The translations under genes and the position numbers were made by a program. 64,000 bases of DNA from Chitinophagaceae bacterium (GTDB lineage Bacteria > Bacteroidota > Bacteroidia > Chitinophagales > Chitinophagaceae). The notes beneath the pieces are model-generated. The model was not told where the DNA came from, ran no database searches, and saw only the letters and a list, made by a program, of their open reading frames with translations. Positions within the stretch are counted from its first letter, which is position 1; every line of letters begins with the position of its first letter. Shown here piece after piece: positions 45,925 to 54,984 of this stretch. The stretch is from NCBI GenBank assembly GCA_019638475.1, contig JAHBTR010000003.1, positions 186,001-250,000 on the forward strand, read 5' to 3'.

Positions 45925-47574
45925 TTATAAACCATAGGATATGCCCAATCTTAATGTTAAACCTTTATTGCTACCCCCTGTTTCAAAGTCTGTTGTTGTA
46001 TGAGCCATCAATAAATTAAACCTACAAGATTGAATCCATTCATATTGCAAACTTAATCCAACTTCTGTTTGGTTAAATAATTTGTCAAATAAAAATGGTG
46101 GCATAGGGTCTATATATTGTTGTTGTATAGTACCTGCACCACCTTTTCTTATGTACTGAAACCAAGCTTTTGTTTTTAGTTTAGCAACAGGCGTATATTT
46201 TGCAAAAGCATACAGCCTGTCTGCATTATTACCCATCCAATCGCCTAAAGAATAATTATGGCTTGTATAAAGCTGAGCAGGTATAAGATTGCTGTAAACA
46301 AAAGGGTTTATGTGTACATATTCTGCTCCAAGTGTTAAATATTTCACCCCCACATCTGTAATACTTCCTCCTATGGTATAGCCTAATTGATTTCTATTAT
46401 TGTGTTTGCTAAAGATTTTTGATAGTCTTATTTCATCTATAAAAAGAGAAGCGTATAAGTGAGTATTTTTAATATGATTTCTTGAACTTATTTGACCAAA
46501 AAATTGACCATTACCGCCAAGTCTTATATCTGAATTACTGGCATAATGGTCATATCCTTTAAAAAAATTGATGGGTATTAAATAACCTATATCAAATTTA
46601 TCGCTATATACCATAGATTCTCCTACAGATATTTTTAAGCCTTTTGTTGGAGTGATAGTAATACTATGATGAGCTATAAATTTGGGTACATAAACTAACC
46701 TTTCGCTTCCATAAACACCAGAGCCTGTACCATAAGTAGCATTTGAATCAATTACATTTGACATAAGCCAACCGTGCATATAATTAAAATGCAACCATTT
46801 GAAAGGATAATAATCTAATTTGATATATGGGTATGAAGGTGCTTTATCTGACAAAATAATATTGCCAGATTGTGCATAGCCAAAAACAATATTTTCTTTT
46901 CCTACAGATAACATTCCATTTTTCCATTTATAACCAATATTAAAATTGAAGTCTCCATAGTTTAATTTATTTCCAGAATATAAGCCCCCTGCTCTTCCTT
47001 TAAGAGCATTGAAACCTTTGGCTATATCAACAGTATCGCCTGTTTCTGTTATGTCTCTATAAGAAAAATTAAAACCAATTCTTTTGCCCAGTTTTCCATA
47101 TACACGAATTCCTCCAAAATAATTAGTAGCTTTTTTATCATAATATTTACCTGCACTAAAGCCAAAAATGGGGTCAATCATAATTGATTTATCATCTTTG
47201 ACTGCATAAAAAAGCCTTGGTCTATTTTGATACTTTTTATCTAAGGCTTTTATTTTTTCTGTATGTGTAGTATTGTCTATTAAAAAATCATTGAGATAAA
47301 AATTTAATTCTTCTTTTTCTACCTTATTTAATAACTGAACTTTGGTTTTTACTGTATCAAGTAGTTGATAAATAGTAGCTCTGTCTAAAGGCAGTATATA
47401 ATCATCTATATTTACAATACCTTTTTGAGCCATACGATATAAGTATTCGTATGCTTGATGATTGGTAGGTTCGTTTATTTGAGAATATGTGCTATTGGTT
47501 GAAAGCAACACAATTAAAATTATTGCACACTTTTTAAAATAAATAGTGTTAAGAATGAGTTTTATTAATTGCAT
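45925..47574 (-). CDS. Wzi-like capsule assembly outer-membrane protein
   Basis: A 549-residue outer-membrane protein with a signal peptide (residues 1-31, ending TYS-QI) and a predicted beta-barrel. Repeated amphipathic strands with aromatic ends (such as LGYTIGGSITDVG and GLSLQYEW) and the terminal GLTLRLGISYGL support this. An N-terminal periplasmic helical part (residues 35-120) precedes it. The capsule assembly Wzi family anchors exopolysaccharide to the cell surface. The start overlaps the upstream glycosyltransferase by 26 bases, showing translational coupling. Confidence 0.82.
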   Translation of the reverse strand: MQLIKLILNTIYFKKCAIILIVLLSTNSTYSQINEPTNHQAYEYLYRMAQKGIVNIDDYILPLDRATIYQLLDTVKTKVQLLNKVEKEELNFYLNDFLIDNTTHTEKIKALDKKYQNRPRLFYAVKDDKSIMIDPIFGFSAGKYYDKKATNYFGGIRVYGKLGKRIGFNFSYRDITETGDTVDIAKGFNALKGRAGGLYSGNKLNYGDFNFNIGYKWKNGMLSVGKENIVFGYAQSGNIILSDKAPSYPYIKLDYYPFKWLHFNYMHGWLMSNVIDSNATYGTGSGVYGSERLVYVPKFIAHHSITITPTKGLKISVGESMVYSDKFDIGYLIPINFFKGYDHYASNSDIRLGGNGQFFGQISSRNHIKNTHLYASLFIDEIRLSKIFSKHNNRNQLGYTIGGSITDVGVKYLTLGAEYVHINPFVYSNLIPAQLYTSHNYSLGDWMGNNADRLYAFAKYTPVAKLKTKAWFQYIRKGGAGTIQQQYIDPMPPFLFDKLFNQTEVGLSLQYEWIQSCRFNLLMAHTTTDFETGGSNKGLTLRLGISYGL

Positions 47575-48661
47575 TTTTAATTAAGTTTACATATTGTTCA
47601 GTAATTTTTTCCCAAGTATAATTTTCAATTATTCTGTTTCTTGATTTTTCTTTAATAGTTTTTATTTTATCATTATTTAATTCAATACTATGAATTAAAT
47701 TTTTAATATTTTCTTTTTCTTTGGTAAAATATAATCCATATTGTTCATTGTTTAATACTTCTCTGCTAAAAATTGTATCAAGTGCAATAGGACAACATCC
47801 ATAAGCAAGGGCTTTAAGAAGTGTAGGATTGGTACCACCATATTCATGCCCATGAAAATATGCAAAACAATTATGATACAGTTCTGCCAATTCATCTTGA
47901 TTTTTAACATAGCCTGTAAAAAGCAATCTATTGTCTTTAATAGCTTTTACATGTCCAGCATAACTATCATTATATGGCACATCGCCTACTACAACTAATT
48001 TTTTTAATGAATTACTTTGTATAAACTCTTCTATAATTAAAACAGCATTGTTATCTGGTATTAAACGTCCTACTATCAAATAATATTCGTCTTTTTCTAA
48101 ACTCCATTTATTGATAAGTGAAATATTGTTAGAGTATCTGATATTAGCACCATAGGCAATAACTGTAGAATCTGTATTAAATTGTTGTAAATAAATTTGA
48201 CGCATGGCTTCTGCATCTGTTATAATATAGTTCATCCATTTGGTTGCCATTTTAGAACTAAAATAAAAAACTTTAGCTCCTAAACCTTTCCATTTAGGAC
48301 GTAACCACTCAAGCCCATCTACATTGATAGCGGTTTTTTTTCTAAATAATTTGGTTAATGGTCCCCATATTCCATTGGCAGAGTTTACATACAAAAGCAA
48401 ATCGTAGTTTTTAAATAAAGCATGAATTGTAGAAAGAAATGAATTGGTATATTGACTCAGGCTTTTTGATTTTATACTTGAAATATAATGAAGATGTACT
48501 CCATTAACAATAGGTGGTTTTTCTTTAAATAAATTTTTGTGGCAATAAATATGAACTTCTATCCCTTGTTGTACCAATCTTGGTGCAACTTCTGCAATAA
48601 ATGTTTCATAACCACTATAAACATAAGGGTAACCACGAGAACCAATTATGGCTATTTTCAT
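47549..48661 (-). CDS. DUF1972-type glycosyltransferase (GT4-like)
   Basis: A 370-residue GT-B glycosyltransferase. The N-terminal MKIAIIGSRGYPYVYSGYET is the signature of the DUF1972 family (rhamnosyl or related transferases). The C-terminal donor domain has YLIVGRLIPDNN, LLFTGYV and HEYGGTNPTLLKALAYGC with the E-x7-E-like region. It begins the minus-strand unit that continues with the Wzi-like and initiating-transferase genes. The acceptor is not predictable. Confidence 0.87.
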   Translation of the reverse strand: MKIAIIGSRGYPYVYSGYETFIAEVAPRLVQQGIEVHIYCHKNLFKEKPPIVNGVHLHYISSIKSKSLSQYTNSFLSTIHALFKNYDLLLYVNSANGIWGPLTKLFRKKTAINVDGLEWLRPKWKGLGAKVFYFSSKMATKWMNYIITDAEAMRQIYLQQFNTDSTVIAYGANIRYSNNISLINKWSLEKDEYYLIVGRLIPDNNAVLIIEEFIQSNSLKKLVVVGDVPYNDSYAGHVKAIKDNRLLFTGYVKNQDELAELYHNCFAYFHGHEYGGTNPTLLKALAYGCCPIALDTIFSREVLNNEQYGLYFTKEKENIKNLIHSIELNNDKIKTIKEKSRNRIIENYTWEKITEQYVNLIKNAINKTHS

Positions 48662-48883
48662 ATTATCTTTTTAAGAAAAAGTAATTATACCGAAGTAAAA
48701 TAAATTTTAGTTCAAATTTTATTTGCTTGGTATAATTAATAAATGTAGAAAATGTTATTAAAGATAGTTTGTAACTTACAAATTATTTTTTGTACTCTTT
48801 TTTAATGGTGTATTAAAACGTGTAGCTATTTTAAATTACTACACACTACAAAAAATTTTAAATTATTATACAAATTATTCCAT

Positions 48884-48891
48884 TAAATTTG
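48884..48891 (+). promoter_or_regulatory. Possible -7 element (TAAATTTG) for the exosortase gene
   Basis: TAAATTTG fits TAnnTTTG and lies 29 bases before the ATG at 48921. No TTG occurs at 18-21 bases upstream. Confidence 0.3.
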
Positions 48892-48920
48892 ACTCCTTTG
48901 AGTTTTTACACAATCATTAT

Positions 48921-49538
48921 ATGCAATTATTAGGATTGAATATTAAAAAACAAATTGACCAGATTCCTAAATCTGTTCAACGATTTGCTATAAAAGCTTT
49001 GATTTTATTTATTGTTTGGCAAGTAATGTATATTTTTATTTTGATGCCCAATAGATTAATAGATAAACCCCTTTCTTTGTTTACAGGCAAATCAACTGTA
49101 GCTGTTTTAAAATTTGTAGGGTTTGCTAATGAAACATATATAGCTAAAGAAGTTCCTTTTAGATTGTATAGAGATAATCAACTAAACATTTATGATAAAA
49201 CAACCATATTTGGTAATGGGAAAAGATTAGTTGGAATTTCTGATAGTTGTAATGGTTTATCTTTATTCATTTTATATATTGGTTTTTTGATTTGTTTTCC
49301 TTCAAAAATTAAATTAAAAGTACTTTTCTTCTTTTTGGGCATTATTACAATTTTTGTTGTAAATATTATTAGAACAAGTATGCTCTGTATTATACATGAA
49401 AAATACCCTAATTTTTTAGATTTTGCACATCATTATCTATTTAATATTGTTGTTTATAGTACTATTTTTTTATTATGGGTTATTTTTTCAAAAAAGAGTT
49501 CATCAATAAAAACTAACGAATATTCAAATGAGCAATAA
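48921..49538 (+). CDS. Exosortase/archaeosortase-family transpeptidase
   Basis: A 205-residue polytopic membrane protein with the exosortase catalytic triad: Cys110 in SDSCNGLSLF, Arg151 in NIIRTSML, and His170/His171 in FAHHYLFN. These lie at the start or end of hydrophobic helices as in the family. Exosortases cut C-terminal sorting signals of secreted proteins and are usually encoded in polysaccharide loci, as here. The Bacteroidota forms are small (XrtF, XrtX or similar types). It overlaps the next membrane protein gene by 11 bases. No protein in the window has an obvious matching sorting signal. Confidence 0.87.
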   Translation: MQLLGLNIKKQIDQIPKSVQRFAIKALILFIVWQVMYIFILMPNRLIDKPLSLFTGKSTVAVLKFVGFANETYIAKEVPFRLYRDNQLNIYDKTTIFGNGKRLVGISDSCNGLSLFILYIGFLICFPSKIKLKVLFFFLGIITIFVVNIIRTSMLCIIHEKYPNFLDFAHHYLFNIVVYSTIFLLWVIFSKKSSSIKTNEYSNEQ

Positions 49539-49920
49539 ATTTTGGAAAGGGTTAATAGTAATATTTATAATTTATACATGCTATTATATATTTTTTCTTG
49601 AGGCAAGTTATTTATTATCAATTCCAAGACCCATTCGTCATCTTATAAAATTATTTACGCTTATTGCTGTTTATTTATTAGGTGTTTATCAATTAAATTC
49701 TCAGAAAATTGGATGGATGACAACTATATGGCATATTATTCATATTACTGGAATAGTATTGATATGTTTATTTGGTATTTATGATTGGATATTTGGTATT
49801 TTACCCATAAAAATAAGATGGGTATTAGGCTCTATAGCAGAATTTTTAATTGCTCCTACCTTATATATAGCTATGGGTTTAATTCAGTACTTTTTATTAA
49901 AAGAAAAAATTAAAAAGTAG
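49528..49920 (+). CDS. Small membrane protein partner of the exosortase
   Basis: A 130-residue protein with four predicted membrane helices (about 7-26, 34-55, 65-85 and 97-122) and a basic C-terminus. It starts inside the exosortase gene (11-base overlap), so the two are translated together. I recall small exosortase-associated membrane proteins of this kind in Bacteroidota. A specific name or function cannot be assigned from the sequence alone. Confidence 0.7.
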   Translation: MSNKFWKGLIVIFIIYTCYYIFFLEASYLLSIPRPIRHLIKLFTLIAVYLLGVYQLNSQKIGWMTTIWHIIHITGIVLICLFGIYDWIFGILPIKIRWVLGSIAEFLIAPTLYIAMGLIQYFLLKEKIKK

Positions 49921-49960
49921 CCTTCTTTTTTAATGCTTTTTATTTTGTAATAGCTTATTA

Positions 49961-50872
49961 TTATTTTTTAGCATACACCCTAATTATTCCTCCTTTACCA
50001 AAAGCAGATGCTACTAATTCAAGTAAAAATGCAAAGGGTAAAATAGCTAATGTTGCTATTTGAATATTTCTTTTTTTCTCCTTTAACTCTCTAATAAGAA
50101 AGCCTTTGTATCCAAATATATTAAGTAATGATTGAGCCATACCAATTATACCTAAGTGCAATGAAAAAGTTTGTTGCTTAACAATTTGCAACTCAACTTT
50201 TTCTACACAAGTATATATCTTTTCTATAGTAAAATGGCTTAAATGACGTGGTATATCTAAGTGCAGCCATTTATTTCCAGCAATTTTAGATTGCCAACTT
50301 CCATAGTTGGGAACTTCTAACACTAATATTCCACCTTTTTTCAAATTATTTTGAATCAACTCTTGAAGCAATGTTTGTGGATTTGGTAAATGTTCTAATA
50401 CGTGAAACATAGTAATTACATCAAAACTATCCTCATCAATATTTCCTCCATTATAAAATTCTGAAATTACTTTAAGCCCATAAACTTCTTTAGCATAGTT
50501 AGCTCTTGGTAATGAGGTTTCAATACCTATACTATTTTTAAAATTATTGTTTGCTGCTATGTGTAAAAACACACCTTTGCCACAACCGAAATCAAGCAAT
50601 TTTGATGTATTAGAAAATCCAAGAGTTTGTATTTCTTTTAAAACTTTTTTATACTCAGCATCTTGAATTTTAAAAAATAATGATTTCTGGGTATCTCTTA
50701 TTTTATAGTCTCCTTCATCGTATAAAATGTTTGTATCTGTCAGTGATGATATGTCTGTAAAATAATGATTACACTTACTGCATTTGGCTAAATTGTATTG
50801 TTTAAAATCATTTCCATTAACTACACCAATAGTAGTAAAGGAATTATTGCTACATAAAGTACAAGATGACAT
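49961..50872 (-). CDS. SAM-dependent methyltransferase with N-terminal zinc ribbon
   Basis: A 303-residue class I methyltransferase. Four cysteines at the start (CTLC at residues 4-7, KCSKC near 31-35) form a probable zinc ribbon. The SAM motif LLDFGCGKGVFLHIA follows, then FHVLEHLPNPQTLLQE. The C-terminal 50 residues are hydrophobic and may associate with the membrane (IATLAILPFAFLLELVASAF). Such proteins are common in O-antigen loci, where they methylate sugars. It is the last gene of the long minus-strand polysaccharide operon. Confidence 0.87.
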   Translation of the reverse strand: MSSCTLCSNNSFTTIGVVNGNDFKQYNLAKCSKCNHYFTDISSLTDTNILYDEGDYKIRDTQKSLFFKIQDAEYKKVLKEIQTLGFSNTSKLLDFGCGKGVFLHIAANNNFKNSIGIETSLPRANYAKEVYGLKVISEFYNGGNIDEDSFDVITMFHVLEHLPNPQTLLQELIQNNLKKGGILVLEVPNYGSWQSKIAGNKWLHLDIPRHLSHFTIEKIYTCVEKVELQIVKQQTFSLHLGIIGMAQSLLNIFGYKGFLIRELKEKKRNIQIATLAILPFAFLLELVASAFGKGGIIRVYAKK

Positions 50873-50886
50873 TACTGTTTATAAAT

Positions 50887-52251
50887 TTATTGTATTTGAA
50901 TGGTTTTTCTTTTAAAGTTAAAGAATATCAAAAGGTTAAAGAAAAACATAATCATAGTATAGTAAAGAAATGATTGTATTTCTCCAATGCCAGAAAATGT
51001 AAAAGATAAAATAAATAACGTTGAAAAAAAGAAGAGGGAATATTTGCTCTTTTGCACTAAGTACTTATAAGCTCCATTAAGTATAAATACATTCACCATT
51101 GCAAGAATAGCAACTCCAAAATAGCCAAAATTAATGAAATATATACCATAATCTCCAAGCATTGTACTACCTCCATCAAAATCCATCTTCAATAATTTCT
51201 TAACCCATAGTCCAAAATTCGGTTGATCTCCCGGTAAAAGTGTTATTATATCTAAAAAATATGAATACCCATATAAAAAATCCCCACCTGAGTTGAGGTA
51301 TCTAAAAACTTCATCCATGCCAGTATTTGATGATGAAGACCTGGAAAATGTCAAAAGAATATATATGTCGAGGTTGGCATCAGACAATACTTCTTGCCCA
51401 TATTCTCCCCAACGTAAAGCTGCAGTAACGCCAATTACTATAAATAACATCAAGATACACAACAGAAGGATAGGGTATTTTATATAATTCTTTAGATAAA
51501 GCTGTAACCCGATAAATAAAATTACAAACGCTTGCAAAGCATTACTTCTATAACCACATAGCATTATTATTAAGCAAATAGATATAATGACAGCAAAAGT
51601 TTTGATAGATAAAAAATTAACCTTTTTAATTTGTGCTATAACAAAGTATATAATGCCCAATAAGCAAAAATTAATACCGAATACCAAAAATTGCCCTTTG
51701 CCGGCTTTTGATTCAACTCTAAAATTTTCAGCATCTGAATTAAAGGCGGGTATTGACCTTACAATAAAAATAAAATGGAAAAAAATTAATCCTACCCCTA
51801 TTGCTAACAATACTTTATATACATTAAGTCTTCTAATATTTGTTCTGCTCAAAAGTTGATAAAAATGGTCAAGAGATATTTTTTTTTGCCTTTTAACAAA
51901 AGTTAAATTGAAAAAGGTAAACAGCATACTTCCAATGCCAACAAAGAGCATATATATACTCCCTAATAAAAAAAGTTCCTTTGGATTTTGATATCTTTCA
52001 ACCTGAAATGTAAAGCAATTACCCAAAAAATTAAACATAAAACTATTGAGGGTAAAATAGATAAATGGATTTAAAAAATTTCTTAAATCAAATAAATAGT
52101 TTAGCAATAAAAGATTGGAAATAAGTAAAAACCAGCTATGAGTAACTGTAAATGTAGAATTGAGTGTATCATTGGAATAATTATATAGAAATATTAATAC
52201 AGCTAAATCCACTATATAAAAAAATAAAATAAAATATAACTTTATTTTCAT
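50887..52251 (-). CDS. Wzy-like O-antigen/oligosaccharide polymerase
   Basis: A 454-residue membrane protein with about eleven to twelve hydrophobic helices and a large loop around residues 275-340. This topology is that of oligosaccharide repeat-unit polymerases. The loop contains RSSSSNTGMDEVFRYL and GDFLYGYSYFLD. No sequence motif is conserved in such proteins, so the call rests on topology and on position between Wzx-like and methyltransferase genes. Confidence 0.72.
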   Translation of the reverse strand: MKIKLYFILFFYIVDLAVLIFLYNYSNDTLNSTFTVTHSWFLLISNLLLLNYLFDLRNFLNPFIYFTLNSFMFNFLGNCFTFQVERYQNPKELFLLGSIYMLFVGIGSMLFTFFNLTFVKRQKKISLDHFYQLLSRTNIRRLNVYKVLLAIGVGLIFFHFIFIVRSIPAFNSDAENFRVESKAGKGQFLVFGINFCLLGIIYFVIAQIKKVNFLSIKTFAVIISICLIIMLCGYRSNALQAFVILFIGLQLYLKNYIKYPILLLCILMLFIVIGVTAALRWGEYGQEVLSDANLDIYILLTFSRSSSSNTGMDEVFRYLNSGGDFLYGYSYFLDIITLLPGDQPNFGLWVKKLLKMDFDGGSTMLGDYGIYFINFGYFGVAILAMVNVFILNGAYKYLVQKSKYSLFFFSTLFILSFTFSGIGEIQSFLYYTMIMFFFNLLIFFNFKRKTIQIQ

Positions 52252-52275
52252 TGTACTTAACTCAGCTATTATACA

Positions 52276-53526
52276 TTACTTAATTTCCTTTACCTCAGTA
52301 AAAGCAGGTACAGTAATCAATATAACATAGAATACACTACATAATATCATTCGTTGGCTTATATCAACTATGTTGTCTGGAAAATTGAAGACATAGGGAT
52401 AAGCTAATAAACAAAAAGCTATGGTGGTAGATGTTACCATTACAATATTGTATGTAAGCTGTCTTCGAACGATATAATAGTAATTTCCTGTGCCAATACA
52501 ACATTGTTGTAAGAAAAAAGCAATCGTTAAGTTTAAGATGATAGGCAACGATGAAGTATAAGCAGGAAAATAATCCTCTATAATAAACTTGAATAGAAAA
52601 TAAGCAACTGTTAAAATGGGCAATAAACAAACAAGCACAGCCCCTGTTATTTTAAATAAATAAGCTCTCAGTTTTGTATTAGCCCCAACCTTTATATAAT
52701 ATGCAATACCTTTTTGCAATATTATTTCAGATGCCAAATTGGTTATTAAGGCATATCCTGCCACCAATGTTGTAGCTAAAGCATAAAAGCCCATTGCTTC
52801 CTTAGGGTAGTTTTTAGTAATAATTAACCTATCCATTGTTTGGAACAAGAAGAAAACAAGCCCGGCAATCATTATTGGAAAACCAATCTTTATATTCTCT
52901 TTAATATAAGAAAAATCAAAAGGATATATTTTGACTTCTCTTAAAATAAGCATAATAGCAGGCAGTAAAAAAGACAAAGCATAAACCCATAAAAATGCAT
53001 CTTTACCCAAAAACCAAAGTGCTATTGCAGATAACAATAATACTAAAGAACAGCCTGCCTGTAATAATTTTAATTTATTCCAATATTGATTAGCAATTAC
53101 TAAAGTTTGCACATAAAAATAGGCTCCATTGCATACACAAAGTACAACTAAGTATATGCTATCTTTTAAATTTAAAACATTATACAAAAAGAATAATACA
53201 GCTATAACTGTACCCCAAAAAATAGAACTGACAGTATTAAATAACAGAATATTAAAAGAAGCTTTTTCTGCATCAGTTCCACCAATTAATTTATATTTAA
53301 TAGGGATTTGCCTTTTAAGTCCATTAACTGCTCCTAAATTGGCATTCAATAAATAAGAATTATAGAGCAATATAATATTGATTGTACCAAACAATGCTGG
53401 TCCAAGCTTATAAGCAGCTAAATAAAGTACAAGAAAACGTAAGCCTTGTTGCAAAATATTAAAGAGGAAATTAAGGGAATATTTTTTGGCTACATTTTGA
53501 AGAAAAGCAATAGGGTGTGAGGTCAC
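52276..53526 (-). CDS. Wzx-like polysaccharide flippase (MOP superfamily)
   Basis: A 416-residue polytopic protein with about twelve transmembrane helices, in the MOP/Wzx polysaccharide transporter family. It moves the undecaprenyl-linked repeat unit across the inner membrane. Start is GTG (53524-53526), whose first base is the last base of the upstream TAG in the preceding gene. Typical elements are the N-terminal NILQQGLRFLVLYLAAYKLG segment, similar to other O-antigen flippases, and the mid-protein GFPIMIAGLVFFLFQTMDR. Confidence 0.85.
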   Translation of the reverse strand: MTSHPIAFLQNVAKKYSLNFLFNILQQGLRFLVLYLAAYKLGPALFGTINIILLYNSYLLNANLGAVNGLKRQIPIKYKLIGGTDAEKASFNILLFNTVSSIFWGTVIAVLFFLYNVLNLKDSIYLVVLCVCNGAYFYVQTLVIANQYWNKLKLLQAGCSLVLLLSAIALWFLGKDAFLWVYALSFLLPAIMLILREVKIYPFDFSYIKENIKIGFPIMIAGLVFFLFQTMDRLIITKNYPKEAMGFYALATTLVAGYALITNLASEIILQKGIAYYIKVGANTKLRAYLFKITGAVLVCLLPILTVAYFLFKFIIEDYFPAYTSSLPIILNLTIAFFLQQCCIGTGNYYYIVRRQLTYNIVMVTSTTIAFCLLAYPYVFNFPDNIVDISQRMILCSVFYVILITVPAFTEVKEIK

Positions 53527-54956
53527 TAACGAAGTATTTCTATTTCTATGTTTTTCATGGTTTTTTCAATACTTAATTTCTCTTTGTATTGACTGAGTGA
53601 GTTTTTATAAGTCATCATTTTTTTGTTGTCATCAATCATTCTCACAATTTCATCTATGCTTAAACGAGGTATATTGTACAAATCTATCAATTCACTGTTA
53701 CGTTTTTCAGTATTTAACAAAAAACAACATTTACCATTGCCAATAGATTCAAATAACGTTGTAGATATATCTGCAAATATTATAATATCTGATTTGTACA
53801 AACTTTTATCAAAGCTCAATGTATCTATTGATACCTTACCATCATCAATCAATTTTGCATAATGTTTCTTTACATAAGACATCATGTAACTACGATAGTA
53901 TGGATGAAGCCTTAAAGAAAAAGAAATATTTGCTTTGTTGAGTATTCTATTATAAATATCAATACCAACAGAAATTTGCCTTGCTGCTTCAATAGTAGTT
54001 ACTGGAGAGGTTACAAAAAGTATATTGGTTTCATTTAATTGTGTAGGAACTTGTATTTCATTATAGTCCTTCACAAACCTGGGTGCCCCAACAACAGCAA
54101 TCCTATCCTTATCTATATTTTGTTGAGACAAAAATTTTTTTTCAAAATCTGTCCAAACGAATATTTGTTTGGCTATCAAAGGCAGATAGCCATTATATGA
54201 ACTTAAAAACCCATGTTGAACAACGCTTGTTCTAATGCCTTGCTTAGCAGCAACAAAACATAATATTCTTGATACTGCAAACCCATCGCTTCCTAACACT
54301 ACTATACGTGGCTTGTACTTCTCAAAAAAATTACTAAATGTACGTTCGAACCTTTGAAGCAATTTAAGATTCTTAAAAAAAACTTTCCTGATAACATTAA
54401 AATATTTTTCATCAATTATTTTGCCTACTTCAGTTTTAAAAAAAACTTCGTACTCATTTTTTAGGGCTGCATATACTCTTGGCTTTCCTTGTAATATTTT
54501 TAGTAAGTATGTTTTGAATTGATGAGATACAGCATAAGTTTTCATAAACTTGAAAGCCCTATAATCGGTAGTAACAAATGCAATTTCACATTTGCCCTGC
54601 ATTGCCTTTATCATTTTAATAAAATCTTGCAGTATATGTGGTACAAAGTTTTCGCAGAAAAAAACCACTTGGTCGTCAAGATTCTCAATTCTTTTTGATG
54701 CTGCAAAGAGATTTATGACATTTTTAATATTATGGTCAATACCGTTTGACCTAATTGCAATCTTGATGGACTGAAATCTATTTGACTTTTGTCCTGTTAA
54801 TAATTTAGACCTTAAAAGTTCAAATGCATTGCTCTGTATAGCTTGGAAATAATTAATTCCATTGCCAATGAGCCTACAAGGTTCTATAATAGCTTCATTG
54901 CTAAAAATACGGTAAAGTTCTTTGTCTAGTTTATCAAAAGAAAACACCTGCTTCAT
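53526..54956 (-). CDS. Predicted GT-B glycosyltransferase of the polysaccharide operon
   Basis: About 476 residues from ATG at 54954-54956; a TTG three codons upstream is the alternative. The middle has VVLGSDGFAVSRILCFVA and a VQHGFLSSY segment, then FVWTDFEKKFLS and VVGAPRF. The C-terminal part has IIFADISTTLFESIGNGKC. This pattern resembles CDP-glycerol glycerophosphotransferase/capsule polysaccharide synthase GT-B proteins, whose donor-site region contains a similar ST-x-x-E. The exact family is not certain. It lies 28 bases downstream of amidotransferase 2. Confidence 0.7.
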   Translation of the reverse strand: MKQVFSFDKLDKELYRIFSNEAIIEPCRLIGNGINYFQAIQSNAFELLRSKLLTGQKSNRFQSIKIAIRSNGIDHNIKNVINLFAASKRIENLDDQVVFFCENFVPHILQDFIKMIKAMQGKCEIAFVTTDYRAFKFMKTYAVSHQFKTYLLKILQGKPRVYAALKNEYEVFFKTEVGKIIDEKYFNVIRKVFFKNLKLLQRFERTFSNFFEKYKPRIVVLGSDGFAVSRILCFVAAKQGIRTSVVQHGFLSSYNGYLPLIAKQIFVWTDFEKKFLSQQNIDKDRIAVVGAPRFVKDYNEIQVPTQLNETNILFVTSPVTTIEAARQISVGIDIYNRILNKANISFSLRLHPYYRSYMMSYVKKHYAKLIDDGKVSIDTLSFDKSLYKSDIIIFADISTTLFESIGNGKCCFLLNTEKRNSELIDLYNIPRLSIDEIVRMIDDNKKMMTYKNSLSQYKEKLSIEKTMKNIEIEILR

Positions 54957-54984
54957 TTTTGTCAATTACACTATTACTAAAGGC

